NCBI RefSeq assembly: GCF_002572525.1
Contig: NZ_PDBS01000001.1
Coordinates: 2,790,001-2,854,000, forward strand
Source of the DNA: Natrinema sp. CBA1119
GTDB lineage: Archaea; Halobacteriota; Halobacteria; Halobacteriales; Natrialbaceae
Direction of reading: 5' to 3'
Length of the DNA stretch: 64,000 nt
The notes below the pieces were generated by a model. That model was given only the letters and a program-made list of their open reading frames with translations. It was not told the origin of the DNA and did not search any database. The position numbers and the translations under genes are program-made. Position 1 is the first letter of the stretch; each line of letters begins with the position of its first letter. Positions 26,299 to 33,720 of this stretch are shown here, piece after piece.

Positions 26299-27066
26299 AT
26301 GGTTGACTGGCAGACGTTCGTCAACGAGCCGGCCGTCATCGCCGCGGCGGTGCTCGCGCTCGGGCTCGTCGTCGGCTATCTCGTCGGCAGGCTCAACGAG
26401 GAATTGCTCTCGGCCTCGGGCGTCCCGGAAGCCGTCGAGGGAACGCCGTTCGAGCGGACGGCCCAGTCGATCGGGACCTCGACGGTCGAGATCGTCGCCC
26501 GGCTGAGCTCCTGGTTCATCTACGGTATCGCGGTGCTCACCGCGATCCACATCGCGCAGTTGCTGGACACCGATGCGTTCTGGCTCCGCGTCACCGAGTT
26601 CATCCCGCAGCTGTTCATCGCCGTGCTCGTGCTCATTCTGGGATTCATCGTCGCGGACAAGTCGGAACTGATCGTCAGCGAGTATCTGCGGGGCGTCAAG
26701 CTCCCCGAGGTCTCGGTCATCCCGAAACTGGTCAAGTACTCCGTGCTGTACGTCACGTTCATCATCGCTCTCGGCCAGATCGGCGTCCACGTACTGGCGC
26801 TGTTGATCCTGCTGACGGTGTACGCCATCGGGATCGTCATCGTCGGCACCGTCGCCTTCAAGGACTTCCTCGTCTCGAGCGCCGCCGGTATCTATCTCCT
26901 TCTCAACCAGCCCTACGGGATCGGCGACGAGGTCCGAATCGGCGACCAGACGGGGATCGTCCAAGAGGTCGACCTGTTCGTCACCAAGATCGAGGACGAC
27001 TCGGAGGAGTACATCGTTCCGAACCGCAAGATCTTCGAGAACGGCATCATCCGGATGCGAGATTGA
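26299..27066 (+). CDS. MscS-like mechanosensitive channel family protein
   Basis: Starting 1 bp after dacZ, the 255-residue protein has an N-terminal membrane helix (VIAAAVLALGLVVGYLVGRL), two or three more helices (FIYGIAVLTAIHIAQLL; FIAVLVLILGFIVA; LYVTFIIALGQIGVHVLALL), then FKDFLVSSAAGIYLLLNQPYG and the beta-domain start IGDEVRIGDQTGIVQEVDLF, typical of MscS. It ends with IVPNRKIFENGIIRMRD, lacking the large C-terminal cage of bacterial MscS. The operon with dacZ suggests control of turgor or ion flux by c-di-AMP (inference). Confidence 0.85.
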   Translation: MVDWQTFVNEPAVIAAAVLALGLVVGYLVGRLNEELLSASGVPEAVEGTPFERTAQSIGTSTVEIVARLSSWFIYGIAVLTAIHIAQLLDTDAFWLRVTEFIPQLFIAVLVLILGFIVADKSELIVSEYLRGVKLPEVSVIPKLVKYSVLYVTFIIALGQIGVHVLALLILLTVYAIGIVIVGTVAFKDFLVSSAAGIYLLLNQPYGIGDEVRIGDQTGIVQEVDLFVTKIEDDSEEYIVPNRKIFENGIIRMRD

Positions 27067-27111
27067 CACGGTGAACTCGTCGATTCCGGACGGCTATTCG
27101 ATTCTGAAGTG

Positions 27112-27933
27112 CTACTCGAGCGAGAGGCCGGCGTGCCAGCGGTCGACGCCTTCCTCCCGTTTGACGGCGTCCATTTTCGCCAGCAGATGGGTCGCGAGCG
27201 TCGCGGTTTCGGCGGCGCGGGACTCTCCTTCGGTCCGGAACTCGCCGGTTTCGCGGTTGGCGTAGACGGTACAGACCGCGCCGGCCCGGAGCCCGTACAG
27301 ACTCGCGAGCGTGAGGATGGCGCTTGCCTCCATTTCGATGTTGGTGACGTTCGCCGCTTTGAGTTCGTCGACCAAGTCGTCGGCGCCGGCAGCTTCGAAG
27401 CCGTCGAATCCCGGCCGGCCCTGACCGGCGTAGAACGAGTCCGCGCTCATCGTCACGCCGGTGTGATACTCGTAGCCCAGCCGTTCGGCGGCGGCGACGA
27501 GCGCGGAGACCACCTCGTAGTCCGCGGCGGCCGGGTAGTCCTCGCGGACGTACTCGTCGCTGGTCCCCTCCTGACGGACCGCGCCGGTCGTGATCACCAG
27601 GTCGCCGACGGCCATCTCGGGCTGGATCGCACCGCAGGAGCCGACCCGGATGAACGTCTCGACGCCGACTCGAGCCAGTTCCTCGACGGCGATCGCAGCG
27701 GAGGGGCTGCCGATGCCGGTCGAGGTGACCGAGATGGGCGTTCCGTCGGCCTCGCCCGTCGCCGTTCGGTACTCGCGGTGGTGGGCCCGCATCTCGTAGT
27801 CGTCCCAGAACGCGACGATCTTCTCGAGGCGCTCGGGGTTTCCCGGGAGGAGCACGGTCTCGGCCACGTCGTCGGGACCGACCTCGAGGTGGTACTGCAC
27901 GTCGGCGTTCGGATCTTCACTGTCGTGAGACAT
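27112..27933 (-). CDS. udp: Uridine phosphorylase-type nucleoside phosphorylase
   Basis: The 273-residue protein is a PNP/UDP family phosphorylase. ETVLLPGNPERLEKIVAFWD, TSTGIGSPSAAIAVEELARVG, FIRVGSCGAIQPEMAVGDLV and the substrate-binding NIEMEASAILTLASLYGLRAG (split here for length) are all conserved. It cleaves uridine with phosphate to uracil and ribose 1-phosphate. The start at 27933 matches the family; the longer frame to 28020 is rejected. It is divergent from the DUF488-like gene and seems to share a TATA element with it. Confidence 0.9.
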   Translation of the reverse strand: MSHDSEDPNADVQYHLEVGPDDVAETVLLPGNPERLEKIVAFWDDYEMRAHHREYRTATGEADGTPISVTSTGIGSPSAAIAVEELARVGVETFIRVGSCGAIQPEMAVGDLVITTGAVRQEGTSDEYVREDYPAAADYEVVSALVAAAERLGYEYHTGVTMSADSFYAGQGRPGFDGFEAAGADDLVDELKAANVTNIEMEASAILTLASLYGLRAGAVCTVYANRETGEFRTEGESRAAETATLATHLLAKMDAVKREEGVDRWHAGLSLE

Positions 27934-27960
27934 TGAACAGCGTCGATTCGATCCGACGCT

Positions 27961-27970
27961 GTATATAAAT
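27961..27970. promoter_or_regulatory. Shared TATA element for udp and the DUF488-like gene
   Basis: GTATATAAAT lies in the 61-bp gap between the two divergent starts (27933 and 27995). Its centre is about 29 nt from the plus-strand ATG and about 32 nt from the minus-strand ATG, distances suited to near-leaderless transcripts on both sides. No second TATA-like word is present in the gap. Confidence 0.5.
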
Positions 27971-27994
27971 GCGGGGCGCGCGTACCGGTCCGGC

Positions 27995-28426
27995 ATGGTC
28001 CGAGGGACGCTGACGGACACCTACGTCGCCGCGATCCAGCACGAACTGGTCGAGCTGCCGCCGGACGCGACGCGCGTGGGCGTCGTTCGACGGCCGACGT
28101 CGTGGTTTCACGCGACCGTCGACGAGAACCGACCCGAACTCGGCCCGCCGGCCGACCTGCTCGAGTCCATGCGCGACGCCGAGGAGGACATGAAAATGCA
28201 GGGCCTCTGTGAGGAAGGGGCTCACAACGCCGCGTGGGACCAGGTCGGGTTCGGCGAGGCGTATCGCGAGTACCTCGAGAACGCTGACGAGGCGCAGGCG
28301 GCGGTCGCTGCGCTGGACGATCGGCTGTCAGCCGGCGAGTCGCTGGCGCTGGTCTGCTACGAGAACACCGAGAAGAAGCGGTGTCACCGGACGATTCTCA
28401 GGGAGTACCTCGAGACGCAGAGTTGA
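27995..28426 (+). CDS. DUF488-like protein
   Basis: The 143-residue protein begins MVRGTLTDTYVAAIQHELVE and ends LALVCYENTEKKRCHRTIL, where the Cys plus CHR motif is characteristic of the DUF488 family (proteins of unknown enzymatic role). The family assignment rests mainly on this C-terminal motif. Length is within the family range. It is followed 27 bp later by a flavin reductase-like gene on the same strand, so the two may be co-transcribed. Confidence 0.65.
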   Translation: MVRGTLTDTYVAAIQHELVELPPDATRVGVVRRPTSWFHATVDENRPELGPPADLLESMRDAEEDMKMQGLCEEGAHNAAWDQVGFGEAYREYLENADEAQAAVAALDDRLSAGESLALVCYENTEKKRCHRTILREYLETQS

Positions 28427-28453
28427 GTAGCCGGGCCGCGTATCGACGAGGCG

Positions 28454-29047
28454 ATGCACGAATTCGCTCCCGCGGACCGAACGGACGACGAGATCGCACG
28501 GCTCGTCAAAACCGTCGTCACGCCGCGACCGATCGCCTGGATCAGCACGCGAAGCGAGGACGGCGTCGACAACCTCGCGCCCTTTAGCTCGTACAACTAC
28601 GTCTCCCTGCAGGAGCCGACGGTTCTCTTCAACACGCCCAACGGTGACCGGGACGATCTGAAGGACACGGCGCGAAACGCCCTCGATACCGGCGAGTTCG
28701 TCGTCAACGTCGTCACCGAGGCCGACATCGAGCGGATGGACCACACCTCGGCGTCGCTCCCGCCGGACGAGAGCGAGTTCGACCTCGCCGACGTCGAGCG
28801 CGGTGAATGTCGGACGGTGGACGCCTCCCGGGTCGCCGACGCGGCGATCTCGATGGAGTGTACGCTCCACGACTCGATCGAGGTCCACGACAAGCTGATG
28901 ATACTCGGCGACGTCGAGTACGTCCACGTCGACGAGGCGCGGCTGACCGACGGGAAACTCGACGGGCGTAATCTGGATACGGTCGGGCGGCTCGGCGGCC
29001 CCTACTACACCGTCTCGGAGCCGGTGTCGTTCGAGCGGCAGTTCTGA
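28454..29047 (+). CDS. Flavin reductase-like FMN-binding protein
   Basis: The 197-residue protein shows the split-barrel flavin reductase pattern: VVTPRPIAWISTRSEDGVDN, LAPFSSYNYVSLQEPTVLF, TGEFVVNVVTEADIERM and a terminal GRLGGPYYTVSEPVSFER. Such proteins bind FMN and either reduce flavin with NAD(P)H or use it for another substrate. The sequence identifies the fold but not the substrate. It lies 27 bp after the DUF488-like gene. Confidence 0.85.
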   Translation: MHEFAPADRTDDEIARLVKTVVTPRPIAWISTRSEDGVDNLAPFSSYNYVSLQEPTVLFNTPNGDRDDLKDTARNALDTGEFVVNVVTEADIERMDHTSASLPPDESEFDLADVERGECRTVDASRVADAAISMECTLHDSIEVHDKLMILGDVEYVHVDEARLTDGKLDGRNLDTVGRLGGPYYTVSEPVSFERQF

Positions 29048-29091
29048 GATCGGCCGGTAGCTGACGGTTCGGGCGTCCCTCGGCTCGAGGC

Positions 29092-29481
29092 CTACTCGAG
29101 CGTCTCCTCGGTGATCGTGTTCGGCAGCAGTTCGCCCAGCGTGTACTCGGTCATGTCGTCGCCGCCCTCGTCACAGATCACGACGAGGTCGTCGTCGCAG
29201 AACTCCGTGAGCGTCTGCCGACACATCCCGCAGGGCGTGACGCCGTCGCGGCGGTCCGAACTCACGGCCAGCCGGGCGAACTCCCGGTGGCCGTTCTTGA
29301 CCGCCTCCGCGATCGCGACCTCCTCCGCGTGGAGACTGTTGCTGAAGTTCGCGTTCTCGAGGTTGCAGCCCACGAAGACCTCGCCGTCGGTCGTCTCGAG
29401 GGCGGCACCGACCCGGTACTCGGAGTAAGGGACGTGAGCGCGTTCCTGGATGTCGCGAGCGGCAGCGATCAACTCGTCCAT
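29092..29481 (-). CDS. cdd: Cytidine deaminase
   Basis: The 129-residue protein carries the zinc-binding signature of cytidine deaminases: NSLHAEEVAIAEA (His ligand and catalytic Glu) and VTPCGMCRQTLTEF (two Cys ligands). VPYSEYRVGAALETTDGEVF is the conserved N-terminal substrate loop. It converts cytidine or deoxycytidine to uridine or deoxyuridine. It follows the phosphohexomutase gene by 42 bp on the minus strand and lies near udp, so cytidine could be taken to uracil plus ribose 1-phosphate by neighbouring enzymes. Confidence 0.95.
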   Translation of the reverse strand: MDELIAAARDIQERAHVPYSEYRVGAALETTDGEVFVGCNLENANFSNSLHAEEVAIAEAVKNGHREFARLAVSSDRRDGVTPCGMCRQTLTEFCDDDLVVICDEGGDDMTEYTLGELLPNTITEETLE

Positions 29482-29523
29482 GCCGACGGGTTCGGCGGGC
29501 GGCTACCAAAGGATGTCGACCGA

Positions 29524-30921
29524 TTACCGGCTCTTTTCGACCGCCGTTTCGATGACCGAACGCGCGTCGTCGACGAGGGCGTCGACGGAATCGCTCTCCG
29601 CGTAGAGGCGGACGTACGGCTCCGTTCCGCTCGGTCGAACGAGCAGCCACGACGCGTCCGCGAACTCGAGGCGGACGCCGTAGTCCGTGTCGACCGTCGC
29701 CTCCGGAAACGCCGCGGGGAGTTCGGTCTCGAGGGCGGTCATCACGTCGGCTTTGGCCGCGTCCGGACATTCGATGCTGACCTTTCGGTAGGGGCGTTCG
29801 GTAACGGGGTCCCGGAGTCGATCGGTATCGCCGGTGTCGGCGACGAGCGCGGCGACGACCGCGGCACTGACCACGCCGTCGATCCAGCCGCCGAAGGCGG
29901 TGTGGATGTGTTTCCAGGGTTCGGCGGCGAAGACGAGTTCGGTGTCCTCGCCTCCTCGAGCGCGTTCGCGCGCGATTCCCTCGTGGAGCGACCCCAGTCG
30001 GACGCGTTCGACCCTGCCGCCGGCCGCGCGAACCAGTTCATCGATGCGCGCGGAGGCGTTGGGCGTGGTGACGACGACGGGATCATCGGCGTCGCTGTCG
30101 GCCGTGTAGCGGGCCGCGACGACGGCGAGGACGGTGTCCTCGTGAATCACCGACCCGTCGGGACCGAGGACGACGAGGCGGTCGGCGTCGCCGTCGTGAG
30201 CAAGTCCGAGATCGAAGCTGCCATCGTCGAGAAACGCGGTAAACTCCGAGAGCGTCTCCGGCGTGGGTTTGCTCTCCCGACCAGGAAAGTGGCCGTCGAC
30301 GGACGCGTTGATCGCGACGATATTCGCGCCGAGTTGCTCGAGGACCTGCGGCGTCGCGAGCGCGCCCACGCCGTTGCCGCAGTCGACGGCGATTCGAAGC
30401 CCCGCGAGCGGTTCGTCCGGCGGTGCGTCTTCGGGGTTCGGAGTCCGGTCACCGAAGCGCTCGCGGATGTAGCCCTCGACGGCATCGAGATACCGATCGA
30501 GCACGGTGAGGCGTTCGGATTCGCCCCACTCGTCCCAGCGAGCGAGTCGTGTGCCCTCGCTCGCGACGCGGTCGTCGACTGTCCGCTCCGCGTCGCCGTC
30601 GTACTCGACACCGTCGGCGAAGAGTTTGATGCCGTTGTCGGTGGGCGGGTTGTGACTCGCCGTGAGCATCACGCCGCGTCGCCCGCGCGAGGCGAAGGCG
30701 AGCGTCGGGGTCGGTACCTGTCCGAGCCGGCGAACGTCGGCCCCGGCGCTCTCGAGACCGGCCTCCATCGCCGCCGCGAGCGCCGGCCCCGTCTCCCGGC
30801 CGTCGCGACCGACGACGAACGTTTCGCCGGGGTCACCGGCAGCCTGACCGACGGCGAGCGCGAGCGAGGGCGAAACGTCCTCGACCGGGCCGCGAATTCC
30901 CGCAGTTCCGAAGAGGCTCAT
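29524..30921 (-). CDS. Phosphohexomutase-superfamily enzyme (phosphomannomutase/phosphoglucosamine mutase-like)
   Basis: The 465-residue protein has the four blocks of the alpha-D-phosphohexomutase superfamily: catalytic serine loop LTASHNPPTDNG (Ser89), metal loop LAHDGDADRLVVLG, the sugar-binding region AAEPWKHIHTAFGGWIDGV and the phosphate-binding RPSGTEPYVR. The sugar loop reads EPWKH rather than the more usual GEXS of phosphoglucosamine or phosphomannomutases, so substrate is unclear. Genomic setting with cdd and udp makes a pentose 1-phosphate a candidate (inference). Confidence 0.85.
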   Translation of the reverse strand: MSLFGTAGIRGPVEDVSPSLALAVGQAAGDPGETFVVGRDGRETGPALAAAMEAGLESAGADVRRLGQVPTPTLAFASRGRRGVMLTASHNPPTDNGIKLFADGVEYDGDAERTVDDRVASEGTRLARWDEWGESERLTVLDRYLDAVEGYIRERFGDRTPNPEDAPPDEPLAGLRIAVDCGNGVGALATPQVLEQLGANIVAINASVDGHFPGRESKPTPETLSEFTAFLDDGSFDLGLAHDGDADRLVVLGPDGSVIHEDTVLAVVAARYTADSDADDPVVVTTPNASARIDELVRAAGGRVERVRLGSLHEGIARERARGGEDTELVFAAEPWKHIHTAFGGWIDGVVSAAVVAALVADTGDTDRLRDPVTERPYRKVSIECPDAAKADVMTALETELPAAFPEATVDTDYGVRLEFADASWLLVRPSGTEPYVRLYAESDSVDALVDDARSVIETAVEKSR

Positions 30922-31037
30922 GCCCGGCCGTTCCGCGAGGAGCTACTTAGGTTGTTTTGGTTCTCCGACTCGGCGCAAGAACAGTCGGCGAGTCGGGCGT
31001 CACTTCGGCGTTCGCGACTCGCGATACGGACGATCGC

Positions 31038-31556
31038 TCAGTCGGCAGCTGCTTCGATTAGCTCATCCGCTTTGGCCTGAAGTTCGGCGGTCATGTGAAG
31101 CCCGTGCTCGTCGACGCGACGCACGACCGCTTTCGCGTCGTCTTCGGAGAGCCCCGCCTCGACCGCACTGACGACCACGCCGATCGTTCCGGTGACCGTC
31201 GCTCCGAGCCCGTCCGCGACCGTTCGCAGTCGACGATCATCAGAGACGATCGCCACGTGATCGTCGGCCTCGAGATGGGCGAGCACTGCCGCAATAATGC
31301 GGACATCCCCGTTCACATCGGGCTCGCCGAGGACGTCTTTCGCTCTCTCGTCGTCTAGCTCGATGTCCGGGACCGTCGTCTCGATCGAATCCCGTTCGCA
31401 CAGCCGCTCGAGGTTCGTCTCGGCCGGTTCGGTCGTCACTTCGTCTCGGATCGACGGCAAGACGACGAGCGTCCCGTCGAACGACTCCAGTAACGCCAGT
31501 TCCCCGATCGTTCCGAGCGCGATGAGTGTCGTCGCGTCCACGTAGATTCGCGTCAT
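31038..31556 (-). CDS. PIN-domain ribonuclease-like protein (toxin of a TA pair)
   Basis: The 172-residue protein begins MTRIYVDATTLIALGTIGEL with the first PIN acidic residue at Asp7, and has DVNGDVRIIAAVLAHLEADD and VAIVSDDRRLRTVADGLGAT carrying the later acidic residues. PIN toxins cleave RNA. The gene start overlaps the antitoxin stop by 4 bp (ATGA), typical of toxin-antitoxin operons. The C-terminal 40 residues (GLSEDDAKAVVRRVDEHGLH) are typical of the subgroup paired with UPF0175. Confidence 0.85.
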   Translation of the reverse strand: MTRIYVDATTLIALGTIGELALLESFDGTLVVLPSIRDEVTTEPAETNLERLCERDSIETTVPDIELDDERAKDVLGEPDVNGDVRIIAAVLAHLEADDHVAIVSDDRRLRTVADGLGATVTGTIGVVVSAVEAGLSEDDAKAVVRRVDEHGLHMTAELQAKADELIEAAAD

Positions 31557-31855
31557 AACTCCCGAGCGGTCTCAGCGTCGGCGGCGAGATCGTCGGGGGA
31601 AAGCTGCGTCGTCAGATTATGTTCGCGGGCGATCTCGAGCCAGTCGGCGACGCTCACGCCGGCGACCCGCGCGGCCTGATTCGTCGAGATTTCACCGGAT
31701 TGGTACTGCTGGACGGCGAGTCGGGTGCGGAGATCGGACAGCCCTTCACGGAGCGCCTTTCGAATTACTGTACTCTTGTCTTCGCCGAGCAACTCCGACA
31801 CTTCCTCGAGAGCGGCTTCGTCCTCGTCCGGGATACGAGCGCTGATCGACGACAT
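31553..31855 (-). CDS. UPF0175 family antitoxin-like protein
   Basis: The 100-residue protein has a ribbon-helix-helix-like N-terminus (MSSISARIPDEDEAALEEVS, then DKSTVIRKALREGLSDLR) and the UPF0175 core YQSGEISTNQAARVAGVSVA. It precedes the PIN gene with a 4-bp overlap, so it is the probable antitoxin and autoregulator. The ATG at 31855 is chosen because a TATA-like CTTGTGTTA lies about 26 nt upstream; the longer frame to 31927 has an unlikely N-terminus. Confidence 0.8.
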   Translation of the reverse strand: MSSISARIPDEDEAALEEVSELLGEDKSTVIRKALREGLSDLRTRLAVQQYQSGEISTNQAARVAGVSVADWLEIAREHNLTTQLSPDDLAADAETAREL

Positions 31856-31859
31856 TGTA

Positions 31860-31868
31860 TACAGTGTA
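31860..31868. promoter_or_regulatory. Candidate operator of the PIN/UPF0175 operon
   Basis: TACAGTGTA is a perfect 9-bp palindrome (odd centre) placed between the likely TATA box and the antitoxin ATG at 31855. Antitoxins commonly repress their own operon through such a site. It is short, so chance occurrence is possible. Confidence 0.35.
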
Positions 31869-31960
31869 GTACATCGTAACACAAGTGCGTTTCGCCCACC
31901 GTCTCTCCTCGTCGAACTGCTATACACGCGAAAACGCTGGCTTCGGGCCGACGGAAAACG

Positions 31961-32599
31961 TTACTCCGCGGGCAGGTCGTCGATCAGCACGACGGCCTCG
32001 CCGTCGATCACGGTCGCGTCGTCGTCCTCGTCGCGGACGACCGTCTCGAGGCGGTACTGCTCGTTCCCCAGGTCTTCGACGATCTCGACACGGGCCGATA
32101 CCCGGTCGCCGACGCCGACGGGGCCGCTGAACTCGAGGTCCTGTGAGAGGTAGATGGTGAGTCCGGGGAGCCGAGCGAGGGCGGCGCTGATGAGCCCGGA
32201 GACGAGCGTGCCGTGGACGATGCGCTCGCCGAAGCGGGTATCGGCGGCGAACTCGTCGTCGAGGTGGAGGCGGTTCGTGTCGCCGCTGACCGCGGCGAAC
32301 GCGCGGACGTCCGCGTCGGTGAGCGCCTTCTCGAACGTGACGGTGTCGCTGACGCTGATGTGATCGGGATCGTCGACGGTGCGATCGAACTGCCAGTCGA
32401 GGTCGGAGTACTCGACCGACGGGATCGGCGGGGCGGTCCTGTTCGTTTCCGAGCCGTTCTCCCCGTCGATGGTTGGCAGCATCGCGGAGACGGCGGCACG
32501 ATTCGCCGCAGTCGCAGTTCGAAGAAATCCTCGCGTCATCGCCGACCACGCGTTCGTCATGGCAGCGAGGTTGTCTTCGCCAGCGTTCTGGTGTGACAT
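31961..32599 (-). CDS. MaoC-like (R)-enoyl-CoA hydratase (PhaJ-type)
   Basis: The 212-residue protein has a hydratase-2 hot-dog domain: VTFEKALTDADVRAFAAVSG, then DTNRLHLDDEFAADTRFGER and IVHGTLVSGLISAALARLPG supply the conserved Asp and His. The first 65 residues are an Ala/Thr-rich extension (NAWSAMTRGFLRTATAANRA). It likely supplies (R)-3-hydroxyacyl-CoA for the adjacent PHA synthase. It is divergent from phaR. A CATATATG box lies about 27 nt upstream. Confidence 0.88.
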   Translation of the reverse strand: MSHQNAGEDNLAAMTNAWSAMTRGFLRTATAANRAAVSAMLPTIDGENGSETNRTAPPIPSVEYSDLDWQFDRTVDDPDHISVSDTVTFEKALTDADVRAFAAVSGDTNRLHLDDEFAADTRFGERIVHGTLVSGLISAALARLPGLTIYLSQDLEFSGPVGVGDRVSARVEIVEDLGNEQYRLETVVRDEDDDATVIDGEAVVLIDDLPAE

Positions 32600-32807
32600 C
32601 TACGGGCGGCTAGGCGTGGCGCATATATGACTTCTTTGGCTGTTTCAACACCGTTTTACCGACTTGAATCTGCAGTAACTCCTTCTTGGTGGCGCACTTC
32701 CGCCCGATTTCGGTGTTTGAGTTGGATCGATACGGTCAGGTTCTGATCGCGGCCGTCGCTCGTCCGAGTCAGTGACCGGTGTACCAATCCAGCCAAAACC
32801 ACTCTCT

Positions 32808-32857
32808 ACCATTAGATGGTATCTAGTGGAAAGCCTTATGGTGTCTGCGATCCACTA
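32808..32857. promoter_or_regulatory. phaR promoter with nested inverted repeats
   Basis: Three perfect inverted repeats cluster before phaR: ACCAT-tag-ATGGT (32808-32820), TAGAT-ggt-ATCTA (32813-32825) and TAGTGGA (32824-32830) with TCCACTA (32851-32857). The last pair flanks the TATA-like CTTATGG (32835-32841), which sits about 27 nt before the phaR ATG at 32866. PhaR of this locus is an AbrB-type protein known in related haloarchaea to repress its own promoter, so these arms are good operator candidates. Confidence 0.6.
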
Positions 32858-32865
32858 TACTGTTG

Positions 32866-33195
32866 ATGACGGACGACTCCGACCGATCGCCCTGGTTCCC
32901 ACCCGCGATGTTTACGGAGGGAATGCAGGAGATGCAGGAAGCCGGCGAGCAGGTCGCCGAATCCCAGCAGGAGATGATGAAACAGTTGTTGCAGGCCACG
33001 TCAGCGAACCCGCTCGAGAACGCCTCGGCGTTCGGTCCCATGAACATGGGCACGGCGACGTTCAAGGCCCGCGTCCAGAGCGGCGGTCGGATCAGCATTC
33101 CCGGCCCCGAACGGGAAGCCCTCGACATCGAAGAGGGCGATATCGTCCAGACGATCGTCGTTCCCGTCAAACGCAACCGAGAGGATCAATCATGA
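32866..33195 (+). CDS. phaR: PhaR, AbrB-type PHA regulator
   Basis: The 109-residue protein has a Met/Gln-rich amphipathic N-terminal half (AMFTEGMQEMQEAGEQVAES) that may bind PHA granules, and a C-terminal SpoVT/AbrB-type domain (TFKARVQSGGRISIPGPERE, then ALDIEEGDIVQTIVVPV). This matches haloarchaeal PhaR, which senses granules and represses the phaRP promoter. I start at the ATG at 32866; a TTG one codon earlier is possible. The stop overlaps the phaP start (ATGA). First gene of the phaRPEC operon. Confidence 0.85.
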   Translation: MTDDSDRSPWFPPAMFTEGMQEMQEAGEQVAESQQEMMKQLLQATSANPLENASAFGPMNMGTATFKARVQSGGRISIPGPEREALDIEEGDIVQTIVVPVKRNREDQS

Positions 33196-33677
33196 CACAG
33201 AACCCATTCACCGCAGTCTTCGACGCACAGCGCACCGCAATCGAACAGAGCCAGTCCCTCACCCACGACGCTCTCGAGGCCCAGAAGACCTCGATCAGCG
33301 CCTTCGCCGACGCCGTCGAGACATCGAGTTCGCTCGCCGAGTCAAACGCCGAACTGACCAAGGGCGCAATTCACGCCTACTTCGACGCCCTCGAGGCGTC
33401 GCTGCCCGAGGAGGCCGCCGACTTCGGCGAACTCCGCGAACTCGTCGACGACGGCTTCGACTCGGCCACCGAGGCCCAGTCGCAGTCGATCGACGCCTAC
33501 CTCGAAGCGCTCGAGGAGTCCGAGGTCGCCTACGAGGAGTTCGCCGCGAGCTACACCGAGGTCGTCGACACGTCGTTCGACGCCTACCTCGAGGCCCACG
33601 AGCAGGTCGAGGAGAACGTCGGTGCCGTCGCCGAAAACGTCGAAGAGGCCGCCGACGAGTTCGACGTCTCGGCGTAG
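33192..33677 (+). CDS. phaP: PhaP, haloarchaeal phasin
   Basis: The 161-residue protein is helical, Ala/Glu-rich and hydrophilic, beginning MTQNPFTAVFDAQRTAIEQS with repeated segments such as SQSIDAYLEALEESEVAYEE and TSFDAYLEAHEQVEEN. This agrees with the granule-coating phasin PhaP encoded between phaR and phaE in haloarchaea. It should coat PHA granules and limit coalescence. It overlaps phaR by 4 bp, giving coupled translation. The opening NPFTAVFDAQRTA resembles [13 protein letters not shown] at the start of PhaC in this operon, perhaps a shared granule-binding motif. Confidence 0.85.
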   Translation: MTQNPFTAVFDAQRTAIEQSQSLTHDALEAQKTSISAFADAVETSSSLAESNAELTKGAIHAYFDALEASLPEEAADFGELRELVDDGFDSATEAQSQSIDAYLEALEESEVAYEEFAASYTEVVDTSFDAYLEAHEQVEENVGAVAENVEEAADEFDVSA

Positions 33678-33720
33678 ATCCGGGCGCAGTTTTTTACCGT
33701 ACAACCGTCAATTTTCACCC

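Noticed and set aside
29287-31080. A 597-codon plus-strand open frame
   Set aside because: It is antisense to cdd and the phosphohexomutase gene and shows no recognisable protein motif.
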